Shown here one piece after another: positions 16,954 to 25,608 of a stretch of DNA of 64,000 nt. The notes under the pieces are model-generated. The model did not search any database and had not been told where the DNA came from. It saw only the letters and a list, made by a program, of their open reading frames with translations. How positions within the stretch are numbered: position 1 is the stretch's first letter; the number at the start of each line of letters is the position of its first letter. Position numbers and translations under genes: made by a program. Source of the stretch: an uncultured Pelagibacteraceae bacterium (GTDB taxonomy: Bacteria; Pseudomonadota; Alphaproteobacteria; Pelagibacterales; Pelagibacteraceae); NCBI GenBank assembly GCA_902578775.1, contig CACHEF010000001.1, positions 171,250 through 235,249 of the forward strand, read 5' to 3'.

Positions 16954-17705
16954 CCGCCATCAACCAATAAAGAAGTACCTGTAATCATTGATGCTGCATC
17001 AGAAGCTAGAAATACTACAGCAGACGCAACTTCAGATAATTCAGCAAATCTTCCAAGAGGAATATTATTTAACATGTCTCTTTCAAATTTCTTGTCTTTT
17101 AAAAATTTCTTCGTCATAGGCGTGACAACAAATGTTGGGCAAACAGTATTTACTCTAATATTATATTTTGCAAGATCTATAGACATCCCTTTTGTTAAAC
17201 CCTCTAAACCAAATTTATTCATGTTATAAACACTTCTTATTGGTCCACCTACATGACCCATTTGTGATGACATATTGACAATAACACCACCTGTTTTTTT
17301 TCTATTTTTTGATTTTATCATTTTAAGCGCGCACAGGTGTGCAAGATTAAATGTGGCTATTGTATTTATCTTTACCATATGTTCCATATCTTTAGTTTTA
17401 ACTTTTGTGAAATGTGCTGGTCTATTATTACCAGCGTTGTTGATAAGAATATCTAGCTTAGACTGTTTGTTAATAATTTCTTTGATATCATTATAATTTG
17501 TAATGTCACAAACATAAGATTTACACTTTGTTTTAAATTTTTTAATTTTCTTTGAAACCTCATCTAGATCTTTTTTAGTTCTGCTAATAATTATTAGATT
17601 TGATCCTGCTTCTGCTAGAGCTATAGCGCAAGCTCTACCAATACCTTTGCCTGCACCCGTTACGATTGCTGTCTTATTTTTAAAGTTATAATTTTTTAAG
17701 AACAT
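16938..17705 (-). CDS. Short-chain dehydrogenase/reductase
   Basis: A 255-residue classical SDR. The cofactor motif is TGAGKGIG (about residues 16-23), followed by LINNAGNN and an active-site Ser in NMSSQMG with YNMNK (Y-x-x-x-K, about residues 158-162). The end GTSLLVDGGWTAK is typical. These enzymes oxidise or reduce alcohols, ketones or aldehydes with NAD(P). Substrate is unknown. It lies in the leftward run GMC dehydrogenase-TerC-SDR-M23, so a role in sulfonate alcohol or aldehyde metabolism is possible but not shown. It overlaps the TerC stop by one base. Confidence 0.83.
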   Translation of the reverse strand: MFLKNYNFKNKTAIVTGAGKGIGRACAIALAEAGSNLIIISRTKKDLDEVSKKIKKFKTKCKSYVCDITNYNDIKEIINKQSKLDILINNAGNNRPAHFTKVKTKDMEHMVKINTIATFNLAHLCALKMIKSKNRKKTGGVIVNMSSQMGHVGGPIRSVYNMNKFGLEGLTKGMSIDLAKYNIRVNTVCPTFVVTPMTKKFLKDKKFERDMLNNIPLGRFAELSEVASAVVFLASDAASMITGTSLLVDGGWTAK

Positions 17706-18298
17706 TATAAAAATAATATTTTAATATCAGTGTAAATCAACTCAATAGCAACAATTAGAATTGCTAATAAACCGGCCCATGCAATCCACTTGTATTTTTT
17801 AATCCAGTTGGAAATTATTGTTGCGGCAGTAGCCATTAAAACAATTGATAAAACTAGGCCAAAAATTAGTAAATTGTAATGATTTCCTGCAGCTCCAGCA
17901 ACACCAAGAACATTGTCCAAACTCATTGTAAAGTCAGCTAATAAAATTGTCCAAATAGCTTTTAAAAAATTTGAATTGTCTACTTTTATATCACTATCGT
18001 GATTGGTTCCTTTCACAACATCGATATAAAGTTTGTAAACTATATAAAGTAGAAGGAGACCACCAATTAATCTTAAACCTGTAATTTGTAACAAGTAAGC
18101 AGTCAATAAAGTTAAGATTATTCTTAAAACAACAGCACCTCCTATGCCCCAAAATATTATTTTTTTTCTTTGTTCTAATGGAAATTTAGATGCAACCATT
18201 CCAATAATAATTGCATTGTCTCCTGCTAAAACTAGATCAATTAAAATGATTTGTGTTAGAATAGTTAGTTGTTCTGGGGTAATTAAATCAGCGAACAT
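17705..18298 (-). CDS. TerC-family integral membrane protein
   Basis: A 197-residue protein with about six or seven hydrophobic helices. The paired acidic motifs of TerC/YjbE/YkoY proteins are visible: IDLVLAGDNAIIIGM near residue 20 and ADFTMSLDNVLGVAG near residue 120. The family is linked to metal-ion (often manganese) efflux or metalation of exported proteins, hence older tellurium-resistance names. It overlaps the GMC dehydrogenase stop by one base and the SDR start by one base, so it belongs to one leftward transcription unit. The metal is not predictable. Confidence 0.85.
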   Translation of the reverse strand: MFADLITPEQLTILTQIILIDLVLAGDNAIIIGMVASKFPLEQRKKIIFWGIGGAVVLRIILTLLTAYLLQITGLRLIGGLLLLYIVYKLYIDVVKGTNHDSDIKVDNSNFLKAIWTILLADFTMSLDNVLGVAGAAGNHYNLLIFGLVLSIVLMATAATIISNWIKKYKWIAWAGLLAILIVAIELIYTDIKILFL

Positions 18299-19908
18299 TA
18301 ACTTCTAAGTATCATATCCGCACCTTTTTCTGCAATCATTATTGTTGGTGCATTTGTATTTCCTGAAGTTATATTAGGCATTATAGAAGCATCTATAACT
18401 CTAAGATTTTCTATACCATGTACTTTTAATTTTTCATCCACAACAGAATTTTCATCTTTTCCCATTTTACAAGTTCCGACAGGATGAAATATAGTTTGAG
18501 TATAATCACTTCCTGCTTTAACTAATTCCTCATCATCTTTAATATGTATTCCAGGCCTATATTCTTCTGGCTCATATTTCTTAAATGTTTCAGTTTCTAA
18601 CATTATTTTTCTAACAAGTTTAAGGCCCTGAGCAGCAACATATCTGTCATCATCAGTTGAGAGATAGTTCATTTTAATTTTTGGATAATCTTTAATATTG
18701 TTACTAACAATATTTATCTCACCTCTGCTAGTTGGTCTTACGTTTGCTACTGTAGGAGTTATACCCTCAAAATTATGTAATTTGGTTGCACCTAAAATGT
18801 CTGTACTAATTGGCTGAACATGAAACTGTAAATTTGGAGTTTCTCTTGAACTATCACTTTTTGCAAAACCACATACTTGGCTTGCGCCCATAGTCATAGG
18901 TCCACTTTGATTAAAAATATACTCTAGGGCAATCAATAAATTTCCAAAAAGACTATTAATTTTTTTATTAAGAGATTTAAGATTTTTAACTTTATAAACT
19001 GGCCTAAACATTAAATGGTCCTGTAAATTTTTTCCAACACCTTTTAATTCATTAACTGTATTTATACCGAGTTTTTTAAGCTTTTCATTATCTCCAATTC
19101 CAGAAACCTGTAATATATGTGGAGAACCTATAGACCCCGCAGACAAAATTATCTCTTTGTTTGCAAATACTTTTATTGATTTACCGTTATTTAAATAATT
19201 TAAACTTTCAGCTTTTTTTCCTTTAAAATTTATTTTTTCTACGTGTGCATTTGTTACTATTTTTAGATTAGATCTTTTTTTTACAGGATTAAGATATCCT
19301 TTTGCAGCGCTACATCTTAGTTTTAAACCTTTATGACTATGAGTTGTAGTAAATTGATAGTAACCAACGCCAAAATTATCACCCGTATTAAAATCATTAA
19401 CTTCTGGGATACCTCTTTCTACAGAGGCATTTATAAATTCCTCAAGCATTTTTAACTTAATCTTTTTGTTAGCAACCATAATTGGACCGTTATCACTATG
19501 AAATTCGTTTTTTCCAATCTCATTATTTTCAGATTTTATAAAATAAGGTAATACATCATCCCAGCCCCATCCATTATTGCCTTGTTGGCGCCAATTATCA
19601 TAATCATTACTTTGACCTCTAATCCAAAGTAGACCATTAATTGATGAGCTCCCTCCTAAAGTTTTACCTCTAGGATATCTTATTGATCTATTATTCATGG
19701 TTTCATCTTTCTCAGTATGAAAACACCAATCAACTTTTGGATTATGCATTGTTTTATAATAACCAACAGGAATATGTATCCATGGATAATTATCTTTACC
19801 ACCAGCTTCTAAAAGTAAAACTTTATTATTTGGATTTGCAGAAAGTCTATTTGCTAAAACGCATCCTGCAGAACCTGCACCGATGATTACAAAATCAAAA
19901 TTTTCCAT
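18298..19908 (-). CDS. GMC-family FAD alcohol dehydrogenase, candidate isethionate dehydrogenase
   Basis: A 536-residue glucose-methanol-choline flavoprotein. The N-terminal FAD motif is IIGAGSAGCVLANRLS (about residues 7-22), followed by the GMC signature RGKTLGGSSSINGLLWIRGQ (from about residue 80). The C-terminal active-site region is FHPVGTCKMG followed by DASIMPNITSGNTNAPTIMIAEKG. Automated labels would be choline dehydrogenase. However, isethionate dehydrogenase IseJ is in this family, and the gene is divergent from a TRAP transporter and a few kilobases from xsc, which takes the product sulfoacetaldehyde. I infer an IseJ-like role, not proven. No bet or choline genes are nearby. Confidence 0.8.
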   Translation of the reverse strand: MENFDFVIIGAGSAGCVLANRLSANPNNKVLLLEAGGKDNYPWIHIPVGYYKTMHNPKVDWCFHTEKDETMNNRSIRYPRGKTLGGSSSINGLLWIRGQSNDYDNWRQQGNNGWGWDDVLPYFIKSENNEIGKNEFHSDNGPIMVANKKIKLKMLEEFINASVERGIPEVNDFNTGDNFGVGYYQFTTTHSHKGLKLRCSAAKGYLNPVKKRSNLKIVTNAHVEKINFKGKKAESLNYLNNGKSIKVFANKEIILSAGSIGSPHILQVSGIGDNEKLKKLGINTVNELKGVGKNLQDHLMFRPVYKVKNLKSLNKKINSLFGNLLIALEYIFNQSGPMTMGASQVCGFAKSDSSRETPNLQFHVQPISTDILGATKLHNFEGITPTVANVRPTSRGEINIVSNNIKDYPKIKMNYLSTDDDRYVAAQGLKLVRKIMLETETFKKYEPEEYRPGIHIKDDEELVKAGSDYTQTIFHPVGTCKMGKDENSVVDEKLKVHGIENLRVIDASIMPNITSGNTNAPTIMIAEKGADMILRS

Positions 19909-19962
19909 CTCAAGTTGAATTGTTTTTTTTATTAAACTTTTTTGAGTTTCTTTACACTCATA

Positions 19963-19992
19963 TTCACAATTCTTGCTTGTGTCACCTATATT
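19963..19992 (+). promoter_or_regulatory. Predicted promoter for the TRAP operon
   Basis: TTCACA and TATATT are separated by 18 bases, about 50 bases before the dctP ATG in the 133-base divergent region. A short inverted repeat TGAGT-N8-ACTCA (19943-19960) lies just upstream and could be a regulatory site. The ATG at 20042 is preceded by AGAGG. Confidence 0.42.
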
Positions 19993-20041
19993 TTTCTGAT
20001 TGTATGCCGCAAGTTAAATTTAACTAACAAGAGGAAAAATA

Positions 20042-21136
20042 ATGAAAAAAATCATTTCAATGTTATTTGCAACTTTTTTGGTGTTTGGTTTTATATCTAA
20101 CGCTAGTGCTGCAAAAACACTAAAATGTCAGACTGTTCTTAACACAAAGGCTGATGAAGTTAAAATGTTAAAGGACTTTACTGATACAGTAACTACATTA
20201 ACAGCTGGTTCACTTAAGTTTGAAATTTTACCTGCTGGTGCCGTAGTTGGAGTAAAGGAAACTCTAGATGCTGTCGATAAAGGTTTAATTGATTGCGGAT
20301 TTGCTTGGACACACTATTGGTCAGGCGATCATCCAGCGGCTATGCTATTTGGTTCACCAGTAGCTGGTGGTGGTGTTGGTATTGATAACATCGCATTTTT
20401 ATCTTGGTTTCAATACGGTGGTGGTAAAGAATTATACGACCAATTATGGAAAGAAATGGGAAGAGACATTAAAGGATTTATGATTCAACCAGTTGGTCCA
20501 GAAGCTTTAGGTTGGTTTCCAAAACCGATTAAAGACATGGCTGATTTTAGAAAATATAAATTCAGAACTCCTCCAGGCATTCCAGGACAAACTTACAAAG
20601 ACATCGGAATTGCATCTGTAGCTATGGGCGGTGGAGATATTCTTCCAGCTTTAGAGGCAGGCACAATTGATGCTGCTGAATGGTGTTGTCCAAAACCAGA
20701 CTTAACATTTGGTTTTCAAAAAGTATTAAAGCACTACTATCTACAAGGTTTACACCAAGTAGTTGTAAATGCTGACTTTTACATTACTGGAAAAACTTAT
20801 AATGCTATGACCGATCATGAGAAGAAATCTCTTGAAGTTGCTGCTAATGCATCATTAGCTAAATCTTTAAGTTATAGAATCTATGAAAATGGTAAAGCAT
20901 TAAGAGAACTAACTACAAAACATGGAGTAATCCTAGAAGATACACCTTCTGATTATTTCACAGAATATATGGCTGCTGCAAAAGCATCTTTAAATAAGAA
21001 TGCTGCAGAGAACAAATTTTTCAATGAAGTTTATACTTCTATGAAAAACTTTGCTGATATAGCTGTACCTTTCTGGAGTGGTGCTCAAATGTCAAATGCG
21101 AAGCTAGGTATGGCTCACGCTGCAACATTAAAGTAA
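20042..21136 (+). CDS. TRAP transporter periplasmic solute-binding protein (DctP family)
   Basis: A 364-residue secreted binding protein. Its signal peptide ends near SNASAAK (about residue 24). DctP-family features include LKFEILPAGAVVG and the ligand-contact region KYKFRTPPGIPGQTYKDIG, with IDAAEWCCPKPD after it. It captures a carboxylate or sulfonate in the periplasm and delivers it to the DctQM permease encoded next. Divergence from the GMC dehydrogenase and proximity to xsc suggest isethionate (an IseKLM-like system) or another C2-C3 sulfonate, which is inference. The annotation mannitol/chloroaromatic-type is the default alternative. Followed by a terminator-like hairpin. Confidence 0.85.
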   Translation: MKKIISMLFATFLVFGFISNASAAKTLKCQTVLNTKADEVKMLKDFTDTVTTLTAGSLKFEILPAGAVVGVKETLDAVDKGLIDCGFAWTHYWSGDHPAAMLFGSPVAGGGVGIDNIAFLSWFQYGGGKELYDQLWKEMGRDIKGFMIQPVGPEALGWFPKPIKDMADFRKYKFRTPPGIPGQTYKDIGIASVAMGGGDILPALEAGTIDAAEWCCPKPDLTFGFQKVLKHYYLQGLHQVVVNADFYITGKTYNAMTDHEKKSLEVAANASLAKSLSYRIYENGKALRELTTKHGVILEDTPSDYFTEYMAAAKASLNKNAAENKFFNEVYTSMKNFADIAVPFWSGAQMSNAKLGMAHAATLK

Positions 21137-21157
21137 TAATTAATTAATCTTAATTTA

Positions 21158-21194
21158 TTAGAGCGGACTTTTAAAGTCCGCTCTAATTTTTTTT
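21158..21194 (+). terminator. Intrinsic terminator or attenuator between dctP and dctQ
   Basis: A perfect 14-base stem, TTAGAGCGGACTTT with AAAGTCCGCTCTAA, closes over a single central T (in practice a shorter stem with a small loop). Eight Ts follow directly. It lies between the binding protein and the permease genes, so partial termination here would give more binding protein than permease, a common arrangement in transport operons. It may also stabilise the dctP mRNA 3' end. Confidence 0.88.
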
Positions 21195-21205
21195 AACAAA
21201 ATTTT

Positions 21206-21820
21206 ATGACAGATAAACCATCTAAGCTAGATATTTCAGATGAAATGATTGCTGAAAGACGAGGTGGTTCTGGCAAAATGCCCAATGATATGCCTGTTTG
21301 GATGGCAAAATCTATTATCAATATAGATAGATTTAGTAAATGGATTGGTAATATTGTTTGCTGGATTTTAATGCCACTTATTTTTGCAATGACCTACGAA
21401 GTTCTTGCAAGAAAATTATTTTTAGCTCCAACAATTTGGGCTTATGACATCAGCCGTTTTTTATATGGTGCACTTTTTATGTTAGGAGCTGGTTATGCTT
21501 TATCAAGGGGAGTACACATTAGAGCTGATTTTTTATACAGAAATTTTAAAATTAAAAATCAAGGTCTTATAGATTTTTGGTTATATCTTTTGTTTTATTT
21601 TCCTGGCTTAATTGTTTTTCTTTATATGACAATTGGTTATGTAGGTGAGTCTATTCAGAGAGGCGAAAGAGGTATGGATACAACTTGGATGCCGTATATG
21701 TGGCCAATCAAGACGTGTCTTTTAATTGGTATAATTTTTTTATTAATACAAGGAATTTCCGAACTATTAAAAAGTTATTGGGCAGCTAAAAAAGGTGAAT
21801 GGCCAGGAGATAATAAATGA
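21206..21820 (+). CDS. TRAP transporter small permease subunit (DctQ family)
   Basis: A 204-residue protein with four predicted membrane helices, starting around residues 45-65. The polar N-terminal extension is longer than in many DctQ proteins. The conserved AYDISRFLYGALFMLGAGYAL segment (about residues 80-100) and later QRGERGMDTTWMPYMW region fit the family. DctQ pairs with DctM to form the sodium-driven permease. The stop overlaps the dctM ATG by four bases. Confidence 0.87.
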   Translation: MTDKPSKLDISDEMIAERRGGSGKMPNDMPVWMAKSIINIDRFSKWIGNIVCWILMPLIFAMTYEVLARKLFLAPTIWAYDISRFLYGALFMLGAGYALSRGVHIRADFLYRNFKIKNQGLIDFWLYLLFYFPGLIVFLYMTIGYVGESIQRGERGMDTTWMPYMWPIKTCLLIGIIFLLIQGISELLKSYWAAKKGEWPGDNK

Positions 21821-23151
21821 TAGCTGAATTGATTGATCCAGCAATTTTAGGTTTTATTCTTGTAGGTGTAATGTTATTTGCAATATTTGTAGGATTTCCA
21901 ATATCATTTACTTTAATATTTCTCGGTTTTGTTTTTGGATATCTGGGATTTGGAAAATTAGTTTTCTACTTAATGACACTGCAATTTTCAATGGTGATGA
22001 CAGAACAAACTCTCGCCGCTGTACCACTCTTTGTCTTCATGGGTATTATGATGGAACAAGCCGGATTAATGGAGAGATTGTTTTCAGCATTTCAAATGAT
22101 GTTAGCAAAGGTTAAAGGATCATTGTATTATGCAGTCCTTTTTGTATCTGTGATATTTGCTGCTGCAACAGGTATAGTTGGAGCTTCAGTTACAATTTTA
22201 GGTATCATGGCAGCAAAATCTATGAATAGGTCTGGATATGATGTGAAACTAGCAGCTGGAACTATAACTGCAGGGGGAACTTTAGGAATTTTAATACCAC
22301 CGAGTATTATGTTGGTAGTTATGGGACCAATAATGGAAATCCCAGTTATTGATTTATTCGCTGCCGCAATTCTTCCTGGAATTCTTCTTGCAAGCTTGTA
22401 TGCAGCCTACACTACAATTAGGTGTATGATTAATCCAAAATTAGGACCAGTTTTACCTGAAGATATGAGAGCAGCAAGTATGAAAGAAGTTTGGATTGAA
22501 TTTTTTCTTGGTCTGGTACCTCCAGCAGCATTAGTTTTTGCAGCTCTTGGAAGCATTTTGTTTGGTTTTGCAACACCAACAGAAGCTGCAGGATGCGGTG
22601 CTATGGGTGCACTTTTATTGTCTTTAGCTTATAAAAAATTAACTCTTTCAAAACTTCAAGAAGCTTTAGTTAAAACTTTAGAGATAACTGCATTGATAAT
22701 GGTTTTAGTTGCTGCTTCTAATTTTTTTGGTGCAGTTTTTGCTAGATTAGGAACACCAACATTATTAACAGAATTCCTATTAGGCTTGGAAATGAATAAA
22801 TATCTTATTTTAGGGATGATCATGGTAATGATATTTTTATTAGGGTGGCCTTTGGAATGGGTTCCAATTGTAATGATAATAATTCCAATTATTTTACCTT
22901 TGGTAGAAGCTTTAGGCTTTAATTTAACTTGGTTTGCAATTTTGGTTGCTGTAAATTTACAAACTGCCTGGCTTTCACCCCCTGTAGCACTTTCAGCCTA
23001 TTTCTTAAAAGGTGTGGTACCAGAGTGGGATCTTAAAGATATTTATTATGGAATGATGCAATTTATGGTCCTTCAAGTTATAGGATTGGTTTTAATTATT
23101 ATATTTCCTAAAATAGCACTTTGGTTACCAACTCTCTTGTATGGACAGTAG
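21817..23151 (+). CDS. TRAP transporter large permease subunit (DctM family)
   Basis: A 444-residue protein with about 12 hydrophobic helices. Typical DctM blocks are present: AVPLFVFMGIMMEQAGLMERLF, AAATGIVGASVTILGIMAA, ITAGGTLGILIPPSIMLVVMG and FGFATPTEAAGCGAMGALLL. It is the ion-coupled transport channel that accepts substrate from the DctP protein. It is coupled to dctQ by an ATGA overlap. A full three-gene TRAP system is therefore present, in keeping with the sodium-driven uptake common in marine heterotrophs. Confidence 0.92.
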   Translation: MIAELIDPAILGFILVGVMLFAIFVGFPISFTLIFLGFVFGYLGFGKLVFYLMTLQFSMVMTEQTLAAVPLFVFMGIMMEQAGLMERLFSAFQMMLAKVKGSLYYAVLFVSVIFAAATGIVGASVTILGIMAAKSMNRSGYDVKLAAGTITAGGTLGILIPPSIMLVVMGPIMEIPVIDLFAAAILPGILLASLYAAYTTIRCMINPKLGPVLPEDMRAASMKEVWIEFFLGLVPPAALVFAALGSILFGFATPTEAAGCGAMGALLLSLAYKKLTLSKLQEALVKTLEITALIMVLVAASNFFGAVFARLGTPTLLTEFLLGLEMNKYLILGMIMVMIFLLGWPLEWVPIVMIIIPIILPLVEALGFNLTWFAILVAVNLQTAWLSPPVALSAYFLKGVVPEWDLKDIYYGMMQFMVLQVIGLVLIIIFPKIALWLPTLLYGQ

Positions 23152-23176
23152 ATATTTTAAGTTTTATATTATTTAA

Positions 23177-24634
23177 GTGAGTCCTCAAAATTTAAAAAAA
23201 AATCTTACTAACTGGGATTTAGTTTCAGTTAATCCAACTGATAAAAATTGGGACTGGAAAGTTTTGTTTTGTTTTTGGGGAATTAATATACAAAGTTTGA
23301 TTGGTTTTTCATTAATTACATCTCTTTATGTAATTTATGATTTAAATTCTTTTGTAGTATTTTTTGGAACACTATTGGGTACTATTTTAGTCTTTGTATT
23401 CTCAAATTGGATAGGCAAACCATCTCAAAAGAGTGGATTACCTTTTGTAGTAATGCTTAGATCTTCGCTTGGTATTAAAGGTGCTAAATTCTTTGGGTTA
23501 ATAAGATTTTTAATTGGTGTTTTTTTATTTGGTATCCAAACATATTTTTTATCTAAGGCAGTCAGCTATTTAATTAGAATTGGTATTTTTTCATTTCAAC
23601 CAGAGTTGCTTGATCAACAAATTTTTTTAACATTTCTTTTAGGTATGAATATAATTGATTGGTTATCAATTGTTTTAGCAATAATTTTTCAAGGATTTTT
23701 ATTTAGTGCTGGAATGAATTTTAACAAAAAAATTATAATTTTTTCTGCCACAGTAGTTTATCTTGGTATGTTATTATTTTTTTTATTTGTATTACTAAAT
23801 GATGTTAAATTTACATCTCAAGCTTTTTTAAATACATTAAATTTAACAAATTTTTTAGATAAGAATAATCTTGGTCCACTTATTACTGTCACTAGTACTA
23901 CTTTTGCATATTTTTCAATAATTATTTTAAGTTTTGGAGATTTTTCAAGATACGTGAAAGATGAAATTCAACTTAAAAAAGGAAATTTAAGTTTAATCCT
24001 TAATTTAATTATTTTTTCTTTTTTTGCATTATTCATTGTTTCAGGTATGGATGCTTTTTTAAAACAAGATCCAGAAAATTTAAGTAGAATTCTAACAAAT
24101 CCAACAGATATTCTCGGAAAATTAGATAACATACTTATAATTGTCTTAGCTTTAATTTTTATAATTATTGCATCTGCATCAACAAATTTAATAGCTAATT
24201 TTATACCATCTCAATATACTTTAATAAATTTTTTTCCTTTCTCTTTATCAATTAAAAGTGCTGGCTTTATAATCTCAATGTTGGGTTTTTTAGTAGGGAT
24301 ATCTTGGTTAATATATTTAAGTCAAGTTGGAGCCCTTTCTTTTATTGATACTTTTGGAACTTTTCTTGGACCATTGTTTGGAGTAATGATTTCAGATTTT
24401 TATTACATTAAAAAAGGCAAAATTAATAATAAGGATATTTATTCTTTAGAAAAAAATGGTATTTATTATTATAGTGGTGGATGGCACATTAAGGCTGTCT
24501 ATTCTGTAATTTTAGGTTTTATCTTTTCTGCTTCAACAATATGGAATGCAAATTTAATGTTTCTTCAATCATTCTCATGGATTATAGGTGCTTTTGTAGC
24601 CGCACTGACATATTATTTATTAGCTAGAGAATAA
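23177..24634 (+). CDS. NCS1-family nucleobase/vitamin:cation symporter
   Basis: A 485-residue membrane protein starting with GTG, with about 12 helices. The N-terminal block TNWDLVSVNPTDKNWDWKVLFCFWGIN and the following SGLPFVVMLRSSLGIKG resemble NCS1 transporters of cytosine, uracil, thiamine, allantoin or hydantoin. Near the C-terminus, GPLFGVMISDFYYIKKGK is also typical. It begins 25 bases after dctM and ends four bases before an SDR, so the genes may be one transcription unit. Substrate is unknown, and its connection to sulfonates is not evident. Confidence 0.85.
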   Translation: MSPQNLKKNLTNWDLVSVNPTDKNWDWKVLFCFWGINIQSLIGFSLITSLYVIYDLNSFVVFFGTLLGTILVFVFSNWIGKPSQKSGLPFVVMLRSSLGIKGAKFFGLIRFLIGVFLFGIQTYFLSKAVSYLIRIGIFSFQPELLDQQIFLTFLLGMNIIDWLSIVLAIIFQGFLFSAGMNFNKKIIIFSATVVYLGMLLFFLFVLLNDVKFTSQAFLNTLNLTNFLDKNNLGPLITVTSTTFAYFSIIILSFGDFSRYVKDEIQLKKGNLSLILNLIIFSFFALFIVSGMDAFLKQDPENLSRILTNPTDILGKLDNILIIVLALIFIIIASASTNLIANFIPSQYTLINFFPFSLSIKSAGFIISMLGFLVGISWLIYLSQVGALSFIDTFGTFLGPLFGVMISDFYYIKKGKINNKDIYSLEKNGIYYYSGGWHIKAVYSVILGFIFSASTIWNANLMFLQSFSWIIGAFVAALTYYLLARE

Positions 24635-24638
24635 TTGA

Positions 24639-25391
24639 ATGGAAAAGATCACTTTTAGTTTTCAGAATAGGACTGCAATTGTTACTGGAGGTGCTCAGGG
24701 GTTTGGTTTTGATATTACAAAAAGATTTTTAAAATCTGGCGCTAATGTTATAATATGGGATAACGACCCGAAAGCTCTTGAAAAAGCTTTAAAAGACTTG
24801 AATAATCCAAAATTGAGCTCTGATGTTGTTGATGTGTCTAACTTCATTGAGGTTAGTGGAAATGTTAATAAAATCACTAAAAATTCTAAAATTGATATTT
24901 TGATAAATAATGCAGGAATAACAGGTCCAACAGCTCCATTATGGGAATATGATATTGAAATGTGGAAAAAAATTATTGATATAAATTTATTAGGCACTTT
25001 CAACTGTTGTAGAGCAATTGTTCCAAATATGATTAAAAATAATTATGGAAGAATAGTAAATGTTGCGTCGGTGGCTGGAAAAGATGGCAATTCTAATGCA
25101 AGCGCCTATAGCGCTGGAAAAGCAGGCGCAATAGGGTTAACTAAATCTTTAGGTAAAGAGCTTGCAGATAAAAATATAGCTGTTAATGCAGTGACACCTG
25201 CAGGTGCTAAAACTCGTATTTTAGATCAAATGACTAAAGAACATGTTAAGAGAATGCTTTCTAAAGTACCAAGAGGTAGATTTTTAGAGGTTGAGGAATT
25301 TACATCTTTAATATGCTGGCTATCTTCAGAGGAAAATACTTTCTCAACTGCAGCAGTTTTCGATATTAGTGGTGGTCGCTCAACTTATTAA
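24639..25391 (+). CDS. Short-chain dehydrogenase/reductase (FabG-like)
   Basis: A 250-residue SDR. Its TGGAQGFG cofactor motif (about residues 16-23) has Phe at one usual Ile/Leu position. LINNAGITGP, NVASVAG and YSAGK (Y-x-x-x-K, about residues 157-161) follow in order. The end departs slightly from the common VDGG tail (AAVFDISGGRSTY). The reaction is NAD(P)-linked alcohol/carbonyl conversion of unknown substrate. Its place at the end of the TRAP-NCS1 run makes a catabolic role with an imported compound plausible. Confidence 0.83.
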   Translation: MEKITFSFQNRTAIVTGGAQGFGFDITKRFLKSGANVIIWDNDPKALEKALKDLNNPKLSSDVVDVSNFIEVSGNVNKITKNSKIDILINNAGITGPTAPLWEYDIEMWKKIIDINLLGTFNCCRAIVPNMIKNNYGRIVNVASVAGKDGNSNASAYSAGKAGAIGLTKSLGKELADKNIAVNAVTPAGAKTRILDQMTKEHVKRMLSKVPRGRFLEVEEFTSLICWLSSEENTFSTAAVFDISGGRSTY

Positions 25392-25525
25392 CTGCGTTGT
25401 TTGTGCTCAACAATTTTGATATTATTGTTCTTTGCTCTACTTAACTTTATATCTTTAGACATAACGGGTGCAATTATCATAATTGACCAGTAAATAAGGA
25501 GTATAAAAATAGAAATTGTCTTCAT
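25388..25525 (-). CDS. Small secreted or membrane-anchored peptide, 45 aa, unknown
   Basis: Not in the supplied track. It starts with ATG at 25525 on the minus strand. A hydrophobic N-terminal stretch (TISIFILLIYWSIMIIAPVM) precedes a basic tail (KDIKLSRAKNNNIKIVEHKQRS). The stop overlaps the convergent SDR stop by four bases, which fits the compact packing and fills most of the 217-base gap. No homology is recognised, and a chance ORF in AT-rich DNA cannot be excluded. Confidence 0.42.
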   Translation of the reverse strand: MKTISIFILLIYWSIMIIAPVMSKDIKLSRAKNNNIKIVEHKQRS

Positions 25526-25608
25526 AATTATGATATAGAATTAAATAATGATTTTTGGATGTTTAAATCTTGTCAAAATAATGTATTAACAATTTTTTTA
25601 AAAATTAA

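Noticed and set aside
24695-25003. 102-aa antisense ORF over the SDR
   Set aside because: Shadow of the SDR coding region. The SDR motifs on the other strand are convincing.
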